Source: Flavobacterium microcysteis (lineage in GTDB: Bacteria > Bacteroidota > Bacteroidia > Flavobacteriales > Flavobacteriaceae). Taken from it: 64,000 bases of DNA. Position numbers and translations under genes: made by a program. Below the pieces are notes generated by a model, which saw nothing but the letters and a program-made list of their open reading frames with translations, made no database searches and was not told the origin of the DNA. The stretch's first letter is position 1, and every line of letters starts with the position of its first letter. This document shows, piece by piece, positions 43,451-53,896 of the stretch. Where the stretch lies: positions 186,001 through 250,000 of the forward strand of contig NZ_VFJE01000052.1 in the NCBI RefSeq assembly GCF_006385255.1, in the 5' to 3' direction.

Positions 43451-44299
43451 TTAGTTAACCATGTGGTATTCTATCAGTCCGTCAATCGGTCTTCTTAAAA
43501 CATTGCCCAGTTTCAGTCCGTTTTTATCAAGTACTTGCTTTAATTCGTCTTTCAGATAAAAAGCGATCGAACCTACAAAATGAACTGGTACTTCTCTACA
43601 ATCTTCAAATTGAGTGATGTAATTATCAACAAAAACCTGCATGGCTTCGAACACTAGCTTTTGAATAAATTCGTCATCCTTATGTTGGATAAGGAATTTA
43701 GCAAACGTTGCCAGGTATGCATTTGGATTGGCCTGCTTGTATAAATGGTTTTTGATTGTATCAGGATCCAGGTCATATTCCTTTTCAAAAAGAGAAGCCA
43801 AATGTTTAGGCATCTTATTAAAATAATAAGCACGGATTAAATCCCTCCCAAAACGGTTACCACTGCAATCATCCATGGCAATATAACCTAGTGATTGTAT
43901 TTTTTGATGTAATTCTACTCCGTCAAAATAGCTGCAGTTGGAACCGGTTCCTAAAATAGATATGATTGCCTTTTCATTTGTTGGGTTTGTTGCATAAGCC
44001 GCCGCATAGGTATCTTCCTTAACAGATACTTCTGCATTAGGGAAAAACTCCCTGAACGTTTCAGAAAGTGAATTTTTCATACGGTCTGTACCGCATCCGG
44101 CTCCATAGAAAAAAAGATGCGTTACTTCCTTACGGTTATGATAGATATCGAAACGGTCTTCCAGACGCTGAATAACTCCGTTTTTATCTAAGACTTCAGG
44201 ATTTAGCCCCAAAGATTGCGTGGTAAACAACTTATTGCCATTATCATCTAATGCAATCCAATCTGCTTTTGTTGACCCACTATCTACTAATAATTTCAT
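43451..44299 (-). CDS. BadF/BadG-type ATPase, probable amino-sugar kinase
   Basis: A 282-residue member of the ASKHA superfamily. It starts MKLLVDSGSTKADWIALDD, the phosphate-1 loop of the BadF/BadG/BcrA group; a second loop SILGTGSNCSYFDG appears near 115 and an adenosine-side HFVGSIAFYL near 244. Proteins of this length and motif order are usually N-acetylglucosamine or other amino-sugar kinases. In this window it could serve cell-wall sugar recycling, but no pathway partner is adjacent. It is separated from gapA by a terminator and so is transcribed alone. Confidence 0.82.
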   Translation of the reverse strand: MKLLVDSGSTKADWIALDDNGNKLFTTQSLGLNPEVLDKNGVIQRLEDRFDIYHNRKEVTHLFFYGAGCGTDRMKNSLSETFREFFPNAEVSVKEDTYAAAYATNPTNEKAIISILGTGSNCSYFDGVELHQKIQSLGYIAMDDCSGNRFGRDLIRAYYFNKMPKHLASLFEKEYDLDPDTIKNHLYKQANPNAYLATFAKFLIQHKDDEFIQKLVFEAMQVFVDNYITQFEDCREVPVHFVGSIAFYLKDELKQVLDKNGLKLGNVLRRPIDGLIEYHMVN

Positions 44300-44476
44300 T
44301 TATGGTTTGTTAGTTTGTTTCATAATTACTGCCGAAGCCGTAAAAAAACAGCTTCTTGATCCTCTTTGTTTTATAACAAACCTATCTTGGAATTTAGCCA
44401 GGAAAGATTTTAAAAAACTAAAGTAAGGAAAAAATGGTTTGGAAATATGTATTGATTATTTCTGGAAAATAAAAAA

Positions 44477-44501
44477 GTCCCGTCACAGGTAATGACGGGA
44501 C
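44477..44501 (-). terminator. Terminator of gapA
   Basis: GTCCCGTCA and TGACGGGAC form a 9-bp G/C-rich stem with a T-run on the minus-strand 3' side, 15 bp after the gapA stop. Confidence 0.9.
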
Positions 44502-44515
44502 CATTCAATTATTAA

Positions 44516-45571
<1,056 letters not shown>

Positions 45572-45606
45572 TTATTTACTTGTTTGTGGGGAAATTGCGA
45601 CTAAAA

Positions 45607-46593
45607 TTAAGTCGTCATGATATCTGATACTCTCAACAATTCCCTGTCGATTTGAGAGTGACCTTTGATAGCCTGTTCTAAAGGAGTCAACTCGATTTTG
45701 TCATTCAGAAGTCCTACCATATAATTGCTCTTTCCGTCAAGGATTGATTCTACGGCTTTAACGCCCAAACGGCTTGCTAAGACACGGTCAAAGCAAGAAG
45801 GTGCTCCACCTCGCTGCATATGTCCTAAAACGGAAACACGAACGTCATATTCCGGCATATTTTCTTCAACGTAATCTTTTAGTTCGAAAACATTTTTGCC
45901 AATTTTGTCACCTTCTGCTATTACTACAATGCTGGATGATTTTCCTGATAGTTTACTTTTGCGTAGCGATTCTAATAATCTATCCAAGCCCAAATCTTCT
46001 TCTGGAATTAATATTTCTTCAGCTCCGGCACCAATACCTGCATTTAAGGCAATATGGCCGGCATCACGCCCCATAACTTCCACAAAGAAAAGTCGGTTGT
46101 GGGAACTTGCCGTATCTCTGATTTTATCGATAACTTCTACAACAGTATTTAAAGCAGTGTCATATCCTAAAGTGTGGGTAGTTCCGTAAATATCATTGTC
46201 GATAGTTCCCGGAATTCCTATAATTGGAAAATCATATTCTTTGTTAAAAACCAATCCTCCGGTAAAACTTCCGTCACCACCAATAACAACCAAAGCTTCT
46301 ACTCCGGCTGCAGACAAATTGCTGTGCGCTTTCTTTCTGCCTTCTTCAGTCATGAATTCCTTAGAACGGGCCGATTTTAAAATTGTCCCACCTTTATTGA
46401 TGATATTGTTTACGCTTCGAGGCCCCATTTCTTTAAAATCGCCCTCAATCATACCTTGATATCCTCTGTAGATTCCGATACATTCAATGTTATGATAAGC
46501 ACAGGTTCTAACAACCGAACGGATAGCGGCATTCATCCCAGGAGAATCTCCTCCGGATGTCAGTACACCGATTTTTTTTATTGTTTTTGACAT
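45607..46593 (-). CDS. pfkA: ATP-dependent 6-phosphofructokinase
   Basis: A 328-residue PFK of the bacterial ATP-dependent type. The phosphate loop LTSGGDSPGMN is near residue 11, GGDGS at 105-109 has Gly at the position that selects ATP over pyrophosphate, and PGTIDND at 128-134 carries the catalytic Asp. It makes fructose 1,6-bisphosphate in glycolysis. It is 89 bp upstream of gapA on the same strand. Confidence 0.97.
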   Translation of the reverse strand: MSKTIKKIGVLTSGGDSPGMNAAIRSVVRTCAYHNIECIGIYRGYQGMIEGDFKEMGPRSVNNIINKGGTILKSARSKEFMTEEGRKKAHSNLSAAGVEALVVIGGDGSFTGGLVFNKEYDFPIIGIPGTIDNDIYGTTHTLGYDTALNTVVEVIDKIRDTASSHNRLFFVEVMGRDAGHIALNAGIGAGAEEILIPEEDLGLDRLLESLRKSKLSGKSSSIVVIAEGDKIGKNVFELKDYVEENMPEYDVRVSVLGHMQRGGAPSCFDRVLASRLGVKAVESILDGKSNYMVGLLNDKIELTPLEQAIKGHSQIDRELLRVSDIMTT

Positions 46594-46811
46594 TTATTTG
46601 CTGTTAATACTGTAAAATTAGCAAACAAATATTACTTTAAGGATAGGGTTTTTAATAATTTAGGAAACAATTAGAATTTCAATCGATTTCGTTGATAAGT
46701 TTTTATTTTCGTTGCTGTGAAGTTGGTAATTTTTGTAAATTATAGGGTAAAAATCGTCAAGTTGACAAAAGATTAATCCATTATAGGAGCTTATTCCGAT
46801 ACACTTATTTA

Positions 46812-46861
46812 CGACTCTGCGTCTTTGCGAGCAATTATTTTCACGCAAAGACGCAGAGTCG
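46812..46861. repeat. REP-like palindrome with perfect 18-bp arms
   Basis: CGACTCTGCGTCTTTGCG (46812-46829) and CGCAAAGACGCAGAGTCG (46844-46861) are exact inverse copies with a 14-base loop. There is no T-run on either side, so it is not a normal terminator, although it lies 26 bp after the tamB stop. The sequence resembles the TTTGCGTCTTTGCG-type dispersed repeats of Flavobacterium genomes. Confidence 0.85.
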
Positions 46862-46886
46862 AAAAGTTTATAAAGAGTATTTAATG

Positions 46887-49800
46887 TTAATCCATATCCG
46901 GAATTTTTGGCTGTTCCGTTTTTTGTTTTTCTGCCTTTTGGTTATCTGGTTTTTTCCTTCTATCCTGAGTCCATTGAATAAAATCAGGCGAAAGATCAGA
47001 ATCCGGCATATGGTCAGCATTCGTATTTTCTTTTTCTTCTTTGGTCTTGATATTAAAAATCTTATACCATAATTCTTTTAAGGTATCAAAATCGACTTCA
47101 TAAGAAACCCCAAGACCTTGCGTATAACCAATTCCTTCTCCTATATAGTTAATGTCGTTTTCGCGGTTAAATACTCTTAAATTTAGAGTTCCATCTTCAT
47201 TAACCCTGTATTTCACTTCTACATTACCAACAATAACAGATTGGTTCACGCCGCCCACAGGCACACCCACTTTTCCGTCAATAGAAATTCTTTCATTGAT
47301 TTGCGTCGTAATTGCAATTCCAAATTGGCTGCTCGTTTCTGCCGTAGGCGTTCTGTCTGCCATTTGATAATCTAGAGCAACAGTAAATTTACCATCTTCA
47401 TCCTGGAACAAATCATTAAACAAACCGCTGGCTCTTTCAAACAAGCTTCCATATACAGCCGTTCCGGCATTTTCTGAACTTAGGAAATTTCCAGTACCCA
47501 AAAGAGAAAGTGCCTGGTTCACACGAGTATCTTTATCATCTAATTTTACCTGCAATTCTGATTTTAATACAGAACTCACGGTTGGGAAATTAATCGTAAA
47601 GTCAGGTTCCGGATTCATCAGGTTTCCGGTCAATCCAATAACCACTTCTACTGGAACCTTGCGGTTAAAGGATGCATTATCCTGCAAAACTGCCGGGTTC
47701 GCCTGTGTCTTATAAATAGCATCAATATTCAGACGGGCTCGTAACGGATCTCCGTCCCAAGAAATAGAACTTCCTTTTTTAACCTGGAACTTTTTATCGA
47801 TAATTCCTCCGTATTTGAAATTGTATTCTCCTTCTTTAACCTGATAGTCGCCCCACATATTGAATTTACCAAGCGTACTGATTTCAAGTCGCATCTTTCC
47901 ATCTCCTTTTCCTTTCAGAGCGTGTCCGGTATTTCTGTCGATGATGATCTCAATCTCAGCTTCAGGTGTAATTTTTAGATCAAACTGCAATTCCAATCCG
48001 GAATTGTTGATAATCTTTTCTGAAATTCCCTTATCGGGATTGTATTTTTCTTTTGGACTAAGGAAGGTAATAAAGGTATTGTTTCCTACGCCCGATGCTG
48101 TATTTACAGGAATCTTAATATTTGTTCCTTGCCTGGATTCTGCGTCTACGGTAATCAGTAATCCGTTAGTTGGTCCTTTTATAGATGCTTTTCCGGCAAT
48201 AAAAGCGGTACCAAAATACATTGCATCATCAGAATCTTTCGTATCCAATGCCAGCAATCTGTCCGATTCTATATTCAGGTCAAGTACCCACTTTTTGAAG
48301 TTTTGATGCTTGATACTACCAGTTAGATATCCTTTTGTCTTGTATTTGATATCCGTCATTCGGGCGTCATTAAAACGGAATTGGTTTTCCGTTAAGTCAA
48401 CAATAGAACGTTCATCAAATTCATAGTCAACATTCAGATAAGGTACTTTGAGTCCAACTTCATCCAGGAAAAGCCTTCCGTTAATTTGTGGATCTTTTAA
48501 TGTTCCCGCAAAATTGGCGTTACCCGTAGCAAATCCCCTAATCCTTGAAATTACATTACCACCTAACGGACTCAGCGCTCCGAGATTGAATCTATTGAAT
48601 TTAAAATCCAGATCAAAAAGCGTTTGCTTGTTTAAGATTCCTATATCGCCCGTAATTATAAAATTCTCGACATTGTCATTTTCCAATACAGAATTGACGC
48701 TAAATCGATTCAGATTTTCATTTCCTTGAATCTGCACAGAAAGGTTACCCAAAGCGATTTTATTTACATTAAGGCTGTCGACCGTAATTGTAGAAGTAGG
48801 CTGGTAAATCGACTTGTTCTGTTTAAAATCGATTTCACCATTCAGTTTTCCGTCAATACGCAAGCTGTCCATGGCGGGCAGCAGTTTGCCGAGGCTTACC
48901 TCTTTAAAGCTCAACTTAAGATCTTTGTATGTACTATCACGAATAATTCCACCAAGCTCAATTCTTTGGTTGTTATGCGTCATCAATATGTTCTCAATGG
49001 AGAAATTCTTAAACTTCTTATCAAAAACAATCTTATTGTCGTTAGCATCATTTTCATTCAGAAACCATAAATAGTCCTTGATATTGATTTCTGATTTTTT
49101 AATCCCAACAACGTTATTGTTCTTTTCATCAATAGTGTGATAAACGTTCAGATTATAAAAGTCTTTGGCTTCGTTACCACCCTTAAATTCGGTTCTAAAA
49201 AACAGTGTGTCTTCAAGCTTTACGTTAATCGTACTAAAATTCGAAATCTTATAACGCTTTGTCTTGATACTGTCCATTTCAATATAGGCGTTATACAGCG
49301 GGTTCTGATTGTCTACTTCGAGAGAAACCTTATCAAAAGAATTACCATAAGCTAAAATCTCAGGTGAATCAAAATTCATTTTGAATTCATTCGAATCCGA
49401 AGTCATTTTTCCGGAAACGACCGTATTGGTTCCTATTGAAACTTCCGGCAGAAAGACTTCAATAAGTTTATTATAGATAGAAAGATTAAAATCTAAAAAT
49501 TGCCCTGGCTTGACCTTATTCGGCTTGTAATTGGTATATAAGCTTCCTATGGCATTTTCGATAATCTTTGGCACCTGCCTGAATTCATACTTTCCTACAA
49601 TCTGCCCTTTGATAATATCCGGAGAGTTGATTATAATAGAACGTACCCTATTTTCATCAAAACGGGATTGGATTGTAAAATCATCGAAGAAATAAATATC
49701 TTTCTGGTTTTGATAGGAAGTCTGTGAAATAGAAATGTCTCCATACATATTGTCGATGCTGTTTCCTGTAATCTGCATCGTAACATCACCTTTAAAAAGC

Positions 49801-51335
49801 GAAATCGAATCTCTTTTAACAAGATTCAGTTTGTTCAAATCGGCATAATCAATCAGGGCATGGAAATCATAACGGTTTTCCTTTTTGCTCAAATCAAGCA
49901 ATCCTTTGAAATCCATTTTCAGGTTCTGGTCATTCACGACAACCTTTCCTTGAAACAGCGGATTTTTGAATGTACCGTCTACTTCGATATTTTTATAATC
50001 GTATTTTTTGAAATTCAGACTGTAAATTTTCCCAGTCACTTTTGTATCCAAAAATTTTCGCGTGAATCCTTTTCCGGCCACTTCTAAATCCAGCGTTACT
50101 GGCCCGAAATCTTTCTGTCTTAAAAATTTCCCTATGTTGAACTTTTCAAAGTTTATATTTCCTTCATAAGAAGCATTATCAATATTACCAATATCATACA
50201 ACTGAAGGTCGGCAGCAAGTTCTCCAATTGAAGTTGTCAGGTAGATATCTGCTTTTACATCAGAATGCGTAATTTGTGCATTACCCGTAATGTCAAAATC
50301 ACCTAAATATTCTAGTGACGAAGGTAGTTTTTCACCCAATATCCTAGGCAGGATCGTTTTTAGATTTGCATAATCCGATGACAGCTTTTTAAAATCTCCA
50401 CGAATAAGAAATGCGTCCTTATCAGGATTAAAAAGGTTTTTAAAATTAATATCTCCTACAATCTGGGAATGATTATCTACAATTAACTTTAGGTTACGGG
50501 TAAAGAAATCGTTCATTGTACCACTTAAGATGGTAGAAAAATTAAATTTCTTGTTTTTCCCAAATTCATTGTAGAAATGATTCAGGTCATTTGTGGAAAT
50601 TGAGGCAGAATCCACATCTACATCAAAATGAACTTTATTTACAAAATCTGCTAATCCACCTTCTTTGTAGGTTAGTACCACATTTCCTTTCAAATTGGAT
50701 TCTTTAGTCAAAACAGTTAGTTCTTTCAGAAGAATGCTTTCTTTTGAATAACTAAATTTCCCCGTCAAATCCTTTACATTCAGTCCTCTGTGGTCATGAA
50801 AGGCAAGCTTTCGTATTTCAGTGGTAATATCGCTTCCGTAAATCTTAAATTTACGTACGCTGGCATCCATTTTTGTAAAATCTACGCTTACTTTGGTAAT
50901 TGCGTTCTCGTTTGTAACCCTGAAATGGCTTTTGGTCAGATAAATATTATCTGCTGTCAGCTGGAAAGGTTTGTGTGATTTTTTACCGGTTTCAAACAAT
51001 CCGACAAAAACATTGATATTGGATTCTTTTTCGTTCTTGTAATTTTTAAGATTAAAAAAGAGCTTATCCGCATATATATCTCCAAACATCAAATCTCCTG
51101 ACTTGAGTTTTTTGAAGCTTAAAATATTAGTCTTGATGGAATTGGCATAAATCAGAGTATCTTTGTGATGGTCTCTAATCAGTACCGTTTTCAGTTTTAC
51201 ACCGCCAAAAATCGAAATAGCAACCTGGTCGACATTAATGTCTGTTCCATAATCTTCATTTAAGGTTTCGGTAACATAATGTGCGATTTTCGTTTGAACA
51301 AAAGGCAGTGAAAGAGCAATGCCGAGTAACAGCAA
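46887..51335 (-). CDS. tamB: TamB-like translocation/assembly module
   Basis: A protein of about 1480 residues from the first standard start (TTG at 51335). One N-terminal membrane anchor is followed by a very long beta-rich stretch of the AsmA/TamB type. The conserved C-terminal DUF490 domain begins near residue 1090, with the QFDLKITPEAEIEII and GKFNMWGDYQVKEGEYNFKYGG stretches. TamB-like proteins span the periplasm to help insert outer-membrane proteins or move lipids. The frame stays open upstream to a stop at 51425 and encodes a Lys-rich helix (KKFKKIVFRTLLGII) that completes the anchor, so the true start may be a non-ATG codon near 51398. Confidence 0.9.
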   Translation of the reverse strand: MLLLGIALSLPFVQTKIAHYVTETLNEDYGTDINVDQVAISIFGGVKLKTVLIRDHHKDTLIYANSIKTNILSFKKLKSGDLMFGDIYADKLFFNLKNYKNEKESNINVFVGLFETGKKSHKPFQLTADNIYLTKSHFRVTNENAITKVSVDFTKMDASVRKFKIYGSDITTEIRKLAFHDHRGLNVKDLTGKFSYSKESILLKELTVLTKESNLKGNVVLTYKEGGLADFVNKVHFDVDVDSASISTNDLNHFYNEFGKNKKFNFSTILSGTMNDFFTRNLKLIVDNHSQIVGDINFKNLFNPDKDAFLIRGDFKKLSSDYANLKTILPRILGEKLPSSLEYLGDFDITGNAQITHSDVKADIYLTTSIGELAADLQLYDIGNIDNASYEGNINFEKFNIGKFLRQKDFGPVTLDLEVAGKGFTRKFLDTKVTGKIYSLNFKKYDYKNIEVDGTFKNPLFQGKVVVNDQNLKMDFKGLLDLSKKENRYDFHALIDYADLNKLNLVKRDSISLFKGDVTMQITGNSIDNMYGDISISQTSYQNQKDIYFFDDFTIQSRFDENRVRSIIINSPDIIKGQIVGKYEFRQVPKIIENAIGSLYTNYKPNKVKPGQFLDFNLSIYNKLIEVFLPEVSIGTNTVVSGKMTSDSNEFKMNFDSPEILAYGNSFDKVSLEVDNQNPLYNAYIEMDSIKTKRYKISNFSTINVKLEDTLFFRTEFKGGNEAKDFYNLNVYHTIDEKNNNVVGIKKSEINIKDYLWFLNENDANDNKIVFDKKFKNFSIENILMTHNNQRIELGGIIRDSTYKDLKLSFKEVSLGKLLPAMDSLRIDGKLNGEIDFKQNKSIYQPTSTITVDSLNVNKIALGNLSVQIQGNENLNRFSVNSVLENDNVENFIITGDIGILNKQTLFDLDFKFNRFNLGALSPLGGNVISRIRGFATGNANFAGTLKDPQINGRLFLDEVGLKVPYLNVDYEFDERSIVDLTENQFRFNDARMTDIKYKTKGYLTGSIKHQNFKKWVLDLNIESDRLLALDTKDSDDAMYFGTAFIAGKASIKGPTNGLLITVDAESRQGTNIKIPVNTASGVGNNTFITFLSPKEKYNPDKGISEKIINNSGLELQFDLKITPEAEIEIIIDRNTGHALKGKGDGKMRLEISTLGKFNMWGDYQVKEGEYNFKYGGIIDKKFQVKKGSSISWDGDPLRARLNIDAIYKTQANPAVLQDNASFNRKVPVEVVIGLTGNLMNPEPDFTINFPTVSSVLKSELQVKLDDKDTRVNQALSLLGTGNFLSSENAGTAVYGSLFERASGLFNDLFQDEDGKFTVALDYQMADRTPTAETSSQFGIAITTQINERISIDGKVGVPVGGVNQSVIVGNVEVKYRVNEDGTLNLRVFNRENDINYIGEGIGYTQGLGVSYEVDFDTLKELWYKIFNIKTKEEKENTNADHMPDSDLSPDFIQWTQDRRKKPDNQKAEKQKTEQPKIPDMD

Positions 51336-51403
51336 AAGTAGAATTATACCCAGTAAGGTACGAAATACTATTTTTTTAAATTTTTTGATACTCTTAATTG
51401 TTT

Positions 51404-51411
51404 TATTTTTG
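51404..51411 (+). promoter_or_regulatory. -7 box of tsaD
   Basis: TATTTTTG matches TAnnTTTG, with TTG at 51385-51387 and a 16-bp spacer. It lies 30 bp before the tsaD ATG at 51442 and one base from the opposing tamB -7 box. Confidence 0.65.
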
Positions 51412-51412
51412 T

Positions 51413-51420
51413 CAAATATA
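51413..51420 (-). promoter_or_regulatory. -7 box of tamB
   Basis: CAAATATA on the plus strand is TATATTTG on the minus strand. It faces away from tsaD and points to a tamB transcript beginning near 51407, downstream of which no ATG occurs before the TamB anchor. Confidence 0.6.
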
Positions 51421-51441
51421 ATTCAAAATCCGTGCCCTTTT

Positions 51442-52464
51442 ATGGGAAATAACTCTCTTTTTATATTAGCTATTGAAAGTTCCTGCGACGATACTGCAGC
51501 AGCCATTCTACAAGACGATAAAGTCCTGTCGAATGTTGTTGCAAATCAGAGCATTCACGGCGAATATGGCGGTGTCGTTCCCGAGCTTGCTTCGAGAGCC
51601 CACCAACAAAATATCGTTCCCGTTATTGAAATGGCCATTCGTAAAGCAAATATCGACAAAAATCAGTTAAATGCAATAGCTTTTACACAAGGTCCCGGCC
51701 TTATGGGGTCACTGTTAGTGGGTAGTTCCTTTGCAAAATCTTTATCGTTGGCTTTAAAAATTCCATTGATAGCTGTTAACCATATGCATGCCCATATTCT
51801 GGCTCATTTTATTGATGAAGAAGGCTTTGACAAACCCGAATTTCCTTTTCTGGCACTGACAATCAGCGGCGGACATACACAAATTGTGAAGGTGAACGAT
51901 TTCTTTGATATGGAAATCATTGGAGAAACGACAGATGATGCCGTGGGCGAAGCTTTTGACAAAAGTGCCAAAATACTGGGACTTCCCTATCCGGGCGGAC
52001 CTTTGGTTGATAAATATGCCAAATTGGGAAACCCAAAAGCCTTTACGTTTACAAAACCTAAAGTTCCCGGACTTGATTTTAGTTTCAGCGGATTAAAAAC
52101 GGCTATCTTGTATTTCATTCAAAAGAATGTGGCGCTAAACCCGAATTTCATTGAAGAAAATCTAAACGACATCTGTGCTTCAATACAGTATACCATTATC
52201 GAAATCCTAATGGACAAATTAAAAATGGCTACAAAGCAAACCGGTATCAATCAGATTGCTATTGGAGGTGGTGTTTCTGCTAATTCTGGAATCCGTCAGA
52301 CTTTAAAAGATGCAGAAGCAAAATACGGCTGGAAAACATTTGTCCCTAAATTCGAATATACTACAGATAATGCCGCTATGATTGGAATTGTCGGATATCA
52401 TAAATATCTTGCTTCAAAATTTGAAGATAACTCAGTCGTTTCCAAAGCCAGAATCCAGTTTTAA
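51442..52464 (+). CDS. tsaD: tRNA N6-adenosine threonylcarbamoyltransferase
   Basis: A 340-residue TsaD from the ATG at 51442 (MGNNSLFILAIESSCDDTAAA). An earlier in-frame ATG at 51319 lies inside tamB and upstream of the promoter. TsaD motifs are HGEYGGVVPELASRAH near residue 39, AVNHMHAHILAHF with the metal His pair near 112, SGGHTQIV near 138 and the late TTDNAAMIG. It transfers threonylcarbamoyl to A37 of ANN-decoding tRNAs with TsaB and TsaE. The frame leads directly into rsmE after 2 bp. Confidence 0.97.
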   Translation: MGNNSLFILAIESSCDDTAAAILQDDKVLSNVVANQSIHGEYGGVVPELASRAHQQNIVPVIEMAIRKANIDKNQLNAIAFTQGPGLMGSLLVGSSFAKSLSLALKIPLIAVNHMHAHILAHFIDEEGFDKPEFPFLALTISGGHTQIVKVNDFFDMEIIGETTDDAVGEAFDKSAKILGLPYPGGPLVDKYAKLGNPKAFTFTKPKVPGLDFSFSGLKTAILYFIQKNVALNPNFIEENLNDICASIQYTIIEILMDKLKMATKQTGINQIAIGGGVSANSGIRQTLKDAEAKYGWKTFVPKFEYTTDNAAMIGIVGYHKYLASKFEDNSVVSKARIQF

Positions 52465-52466
52465 TT

Positions 52467-53177
52467 ATGCAATTGTTTTACAACCCAACCATTACAGCTG
52501 ATACCGAAACCTTCTTTTTTGATAAAGAAGAGAGCAAACACATAGTTAAAGTATTACGAAAGAAAGAAGGTGATAATTTATATGTAACCAATGGTTTAGG
52601 TTTCTTATTTAAAACAGAAATTACTTTTGCTTCAGATTCAAAATGCCTGGTAAAAATTATTGATTCTGAAAAAGGAGAGGCCTCTAATTACCAACTCCAC
52701 TTAGCTGTTGCTCCAACAAAAATGAACGATCGTTTTGAATGGTTTTTGGAAAAAGCAACCGAAATAGGAATCAGTGAAATCACGCCTATTATCTGTGACC
52801 ATTCCGAAAGAAAAGTAGTCAAGACAGACCGTTTTGACAAAATCATATTATCTGCAATGAAGCAGTCCCTGCATTATTATCTTCCAAAATTAAACGAACC
52901 TATTTCATTTAAGGATTTTATAAAGCAGCAAAAAAATGAAAGCCTGAAGCTTATCGCCCATTGCGAGGAAACACAGAAAAAATCACTAAAAGAAACAGTA
53001 AAACCAGATCAGGATGTAATCGTAATGATTGGCCCAGAAGGCGATTTTTCTGAAAAAGAAATTAAATTGGCGATTGAAAACAACTATATCCCGGTGACTT
53101 TAGGCAATACTCGGTTAAGAACTGAAACTGCTGCTGTCGTTGCCTGCCATAGTGTTGTTTTTATAAACGAAAAATAA
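52467..53177 (+). CDS. rsmE: 16S rRNA (uracil-1498-N3)-methyltransferase
   Basis: A 236-residue SPOUT-class RNA methyltransferase. The N-terminal PUA-like part has SKHIVKVLRKKEGD near residue 23. The trefoil-knot motifs are MIGPEGDFSEKEI near 189 and TLGNTRLRTETAAV near 212. It methylates U1498 of 16S rRNA using SAM. It starts 2 bp after tsaD and is followed after 14 bp by a DUF4159 gene, so the three form an operon. Confidence 0.95.
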   Translation: MQLFYNPTITADTETFFFDKEESKHIVKVLRKKEGDNLYVTNGLGFLFKTEITFASDSKCLVKIIDSEKGEASNYQLHLAVAPTKMNDRFEWFLEKATEIGISEITPIICDHSERKVVKTDRFDKIILSAMKQSLHYYLPKLNEPISFKDFIKQQKNESLKLIAHCEETQKKSLKETVKPDQDVIVMIGPEGDFSEKEIKLAIENNYIPVTLGNTRLRTETAAVVACHSVVFINEK

Positions 53178-53191
53178 ATCCGGTTGAGATT

Positions 53192-53833
53192 ATGAAAAAA
53201 ATATGTTTTGCATTCTTGTTGTGTTTTTCCTTTGCTGCCCAATCGCAGGAAATTGCCTTGCTAAAATACAATGGTGGTGGTGACTGGTATGGAAACCCAA
53301 CTTCTTTGCCCAATCTGATTAAGTTTTGCAATCAGAACATCAATACCCGAATTGCTTCAAAACCAGCAACAGTAGAACCCGGAAGCCCAGACCTGCTTTC
53401 CTATCCGTTTGTACATATGACAGGACACGGGAATGTCGTATTCAGCGATTCTGAAATAATCAATTTGAGAAACTACCTGACTTCTGGTGGATTTCTCCAC
53501 ATAGACGACAACTACGGAATGGACGAATATATCCGTAGGGAATTAAAAAGAGTATTCCCTAACAATGCGCTTGTTGAAATTCCGGCTAACCATCCCATAT
53601 TCCAAAAACCGTATTCATTTCCTGCAGGAATTCCAAAAATCCATGAGCATGATAATAAAAGACCACAGGCATTTGGAATTTTTATAGACAACAGGCTGGC
53701 ACTTATGTATACTTATGAAACCGATTTAGGCGATGGCTGGGAAGATCCGGAAGTACATAATGACCCGAAAGAAGTTCGGGAAAAAGCCCTAAAAATGGGT
53801 GCCAATATCATTTATTATATTTTCAATAACTAG
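53192..53833 (+). CDS. DUF4159 exported protein
   Basis: A 213-residue protein with signal peptide MKKICFAFLLCFSFAAQSQ. The mature part is DUF4159: LKYNGGGDWYGNPTSLPNL near residue 24, YPFVHMTGHGNVVFSD near 70, and SGGFLHIDDNYGMDEYIRREL near 94. The fold resembles a glutamine-amidotransferase/flavodoxin-like domain, but its function is unknown. It is the third gene of the tsaD-rsmE run. Confidence 0.9.
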   Translation: MKKICFAFLLCFSFAAQSQEIALLKYNGGGDWYGNPTSLPNLIKFCNQNINTRIASKPATVEPGSPDLLSYPFVHMTGHGNVVFSDSEIINLRNYLTSGGFLHIDDNYGMDEYIRRELKRVFPNNALVEIPANHPIFQKPYSFPAGIPKIHEHDNKRPQAFGIFIDNRLALMYTYETDLGDGWEDPEVHNDPKEVREKALKMGANIIYYIFNN

Positions 53834-53896
53834 ACACGACAGTTTATTTTAGAAAAACTTCATTTTTTTGACTAAATTTAGATTCTAAAAAAAGAT

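Noticed and set aside
46812..46861. Rho-independent terminator of tamB
   Set aside because: The stem is long and perfect, but there is no T-run on either strand, so I list it as a REP-like repeat.
51319..51441. Longer TsaD starting at 51319
   Set aside because: The extension overlaps tamB and lies upstream of the tsaD promoter; the family begins at MGNNSLFILAIESS.
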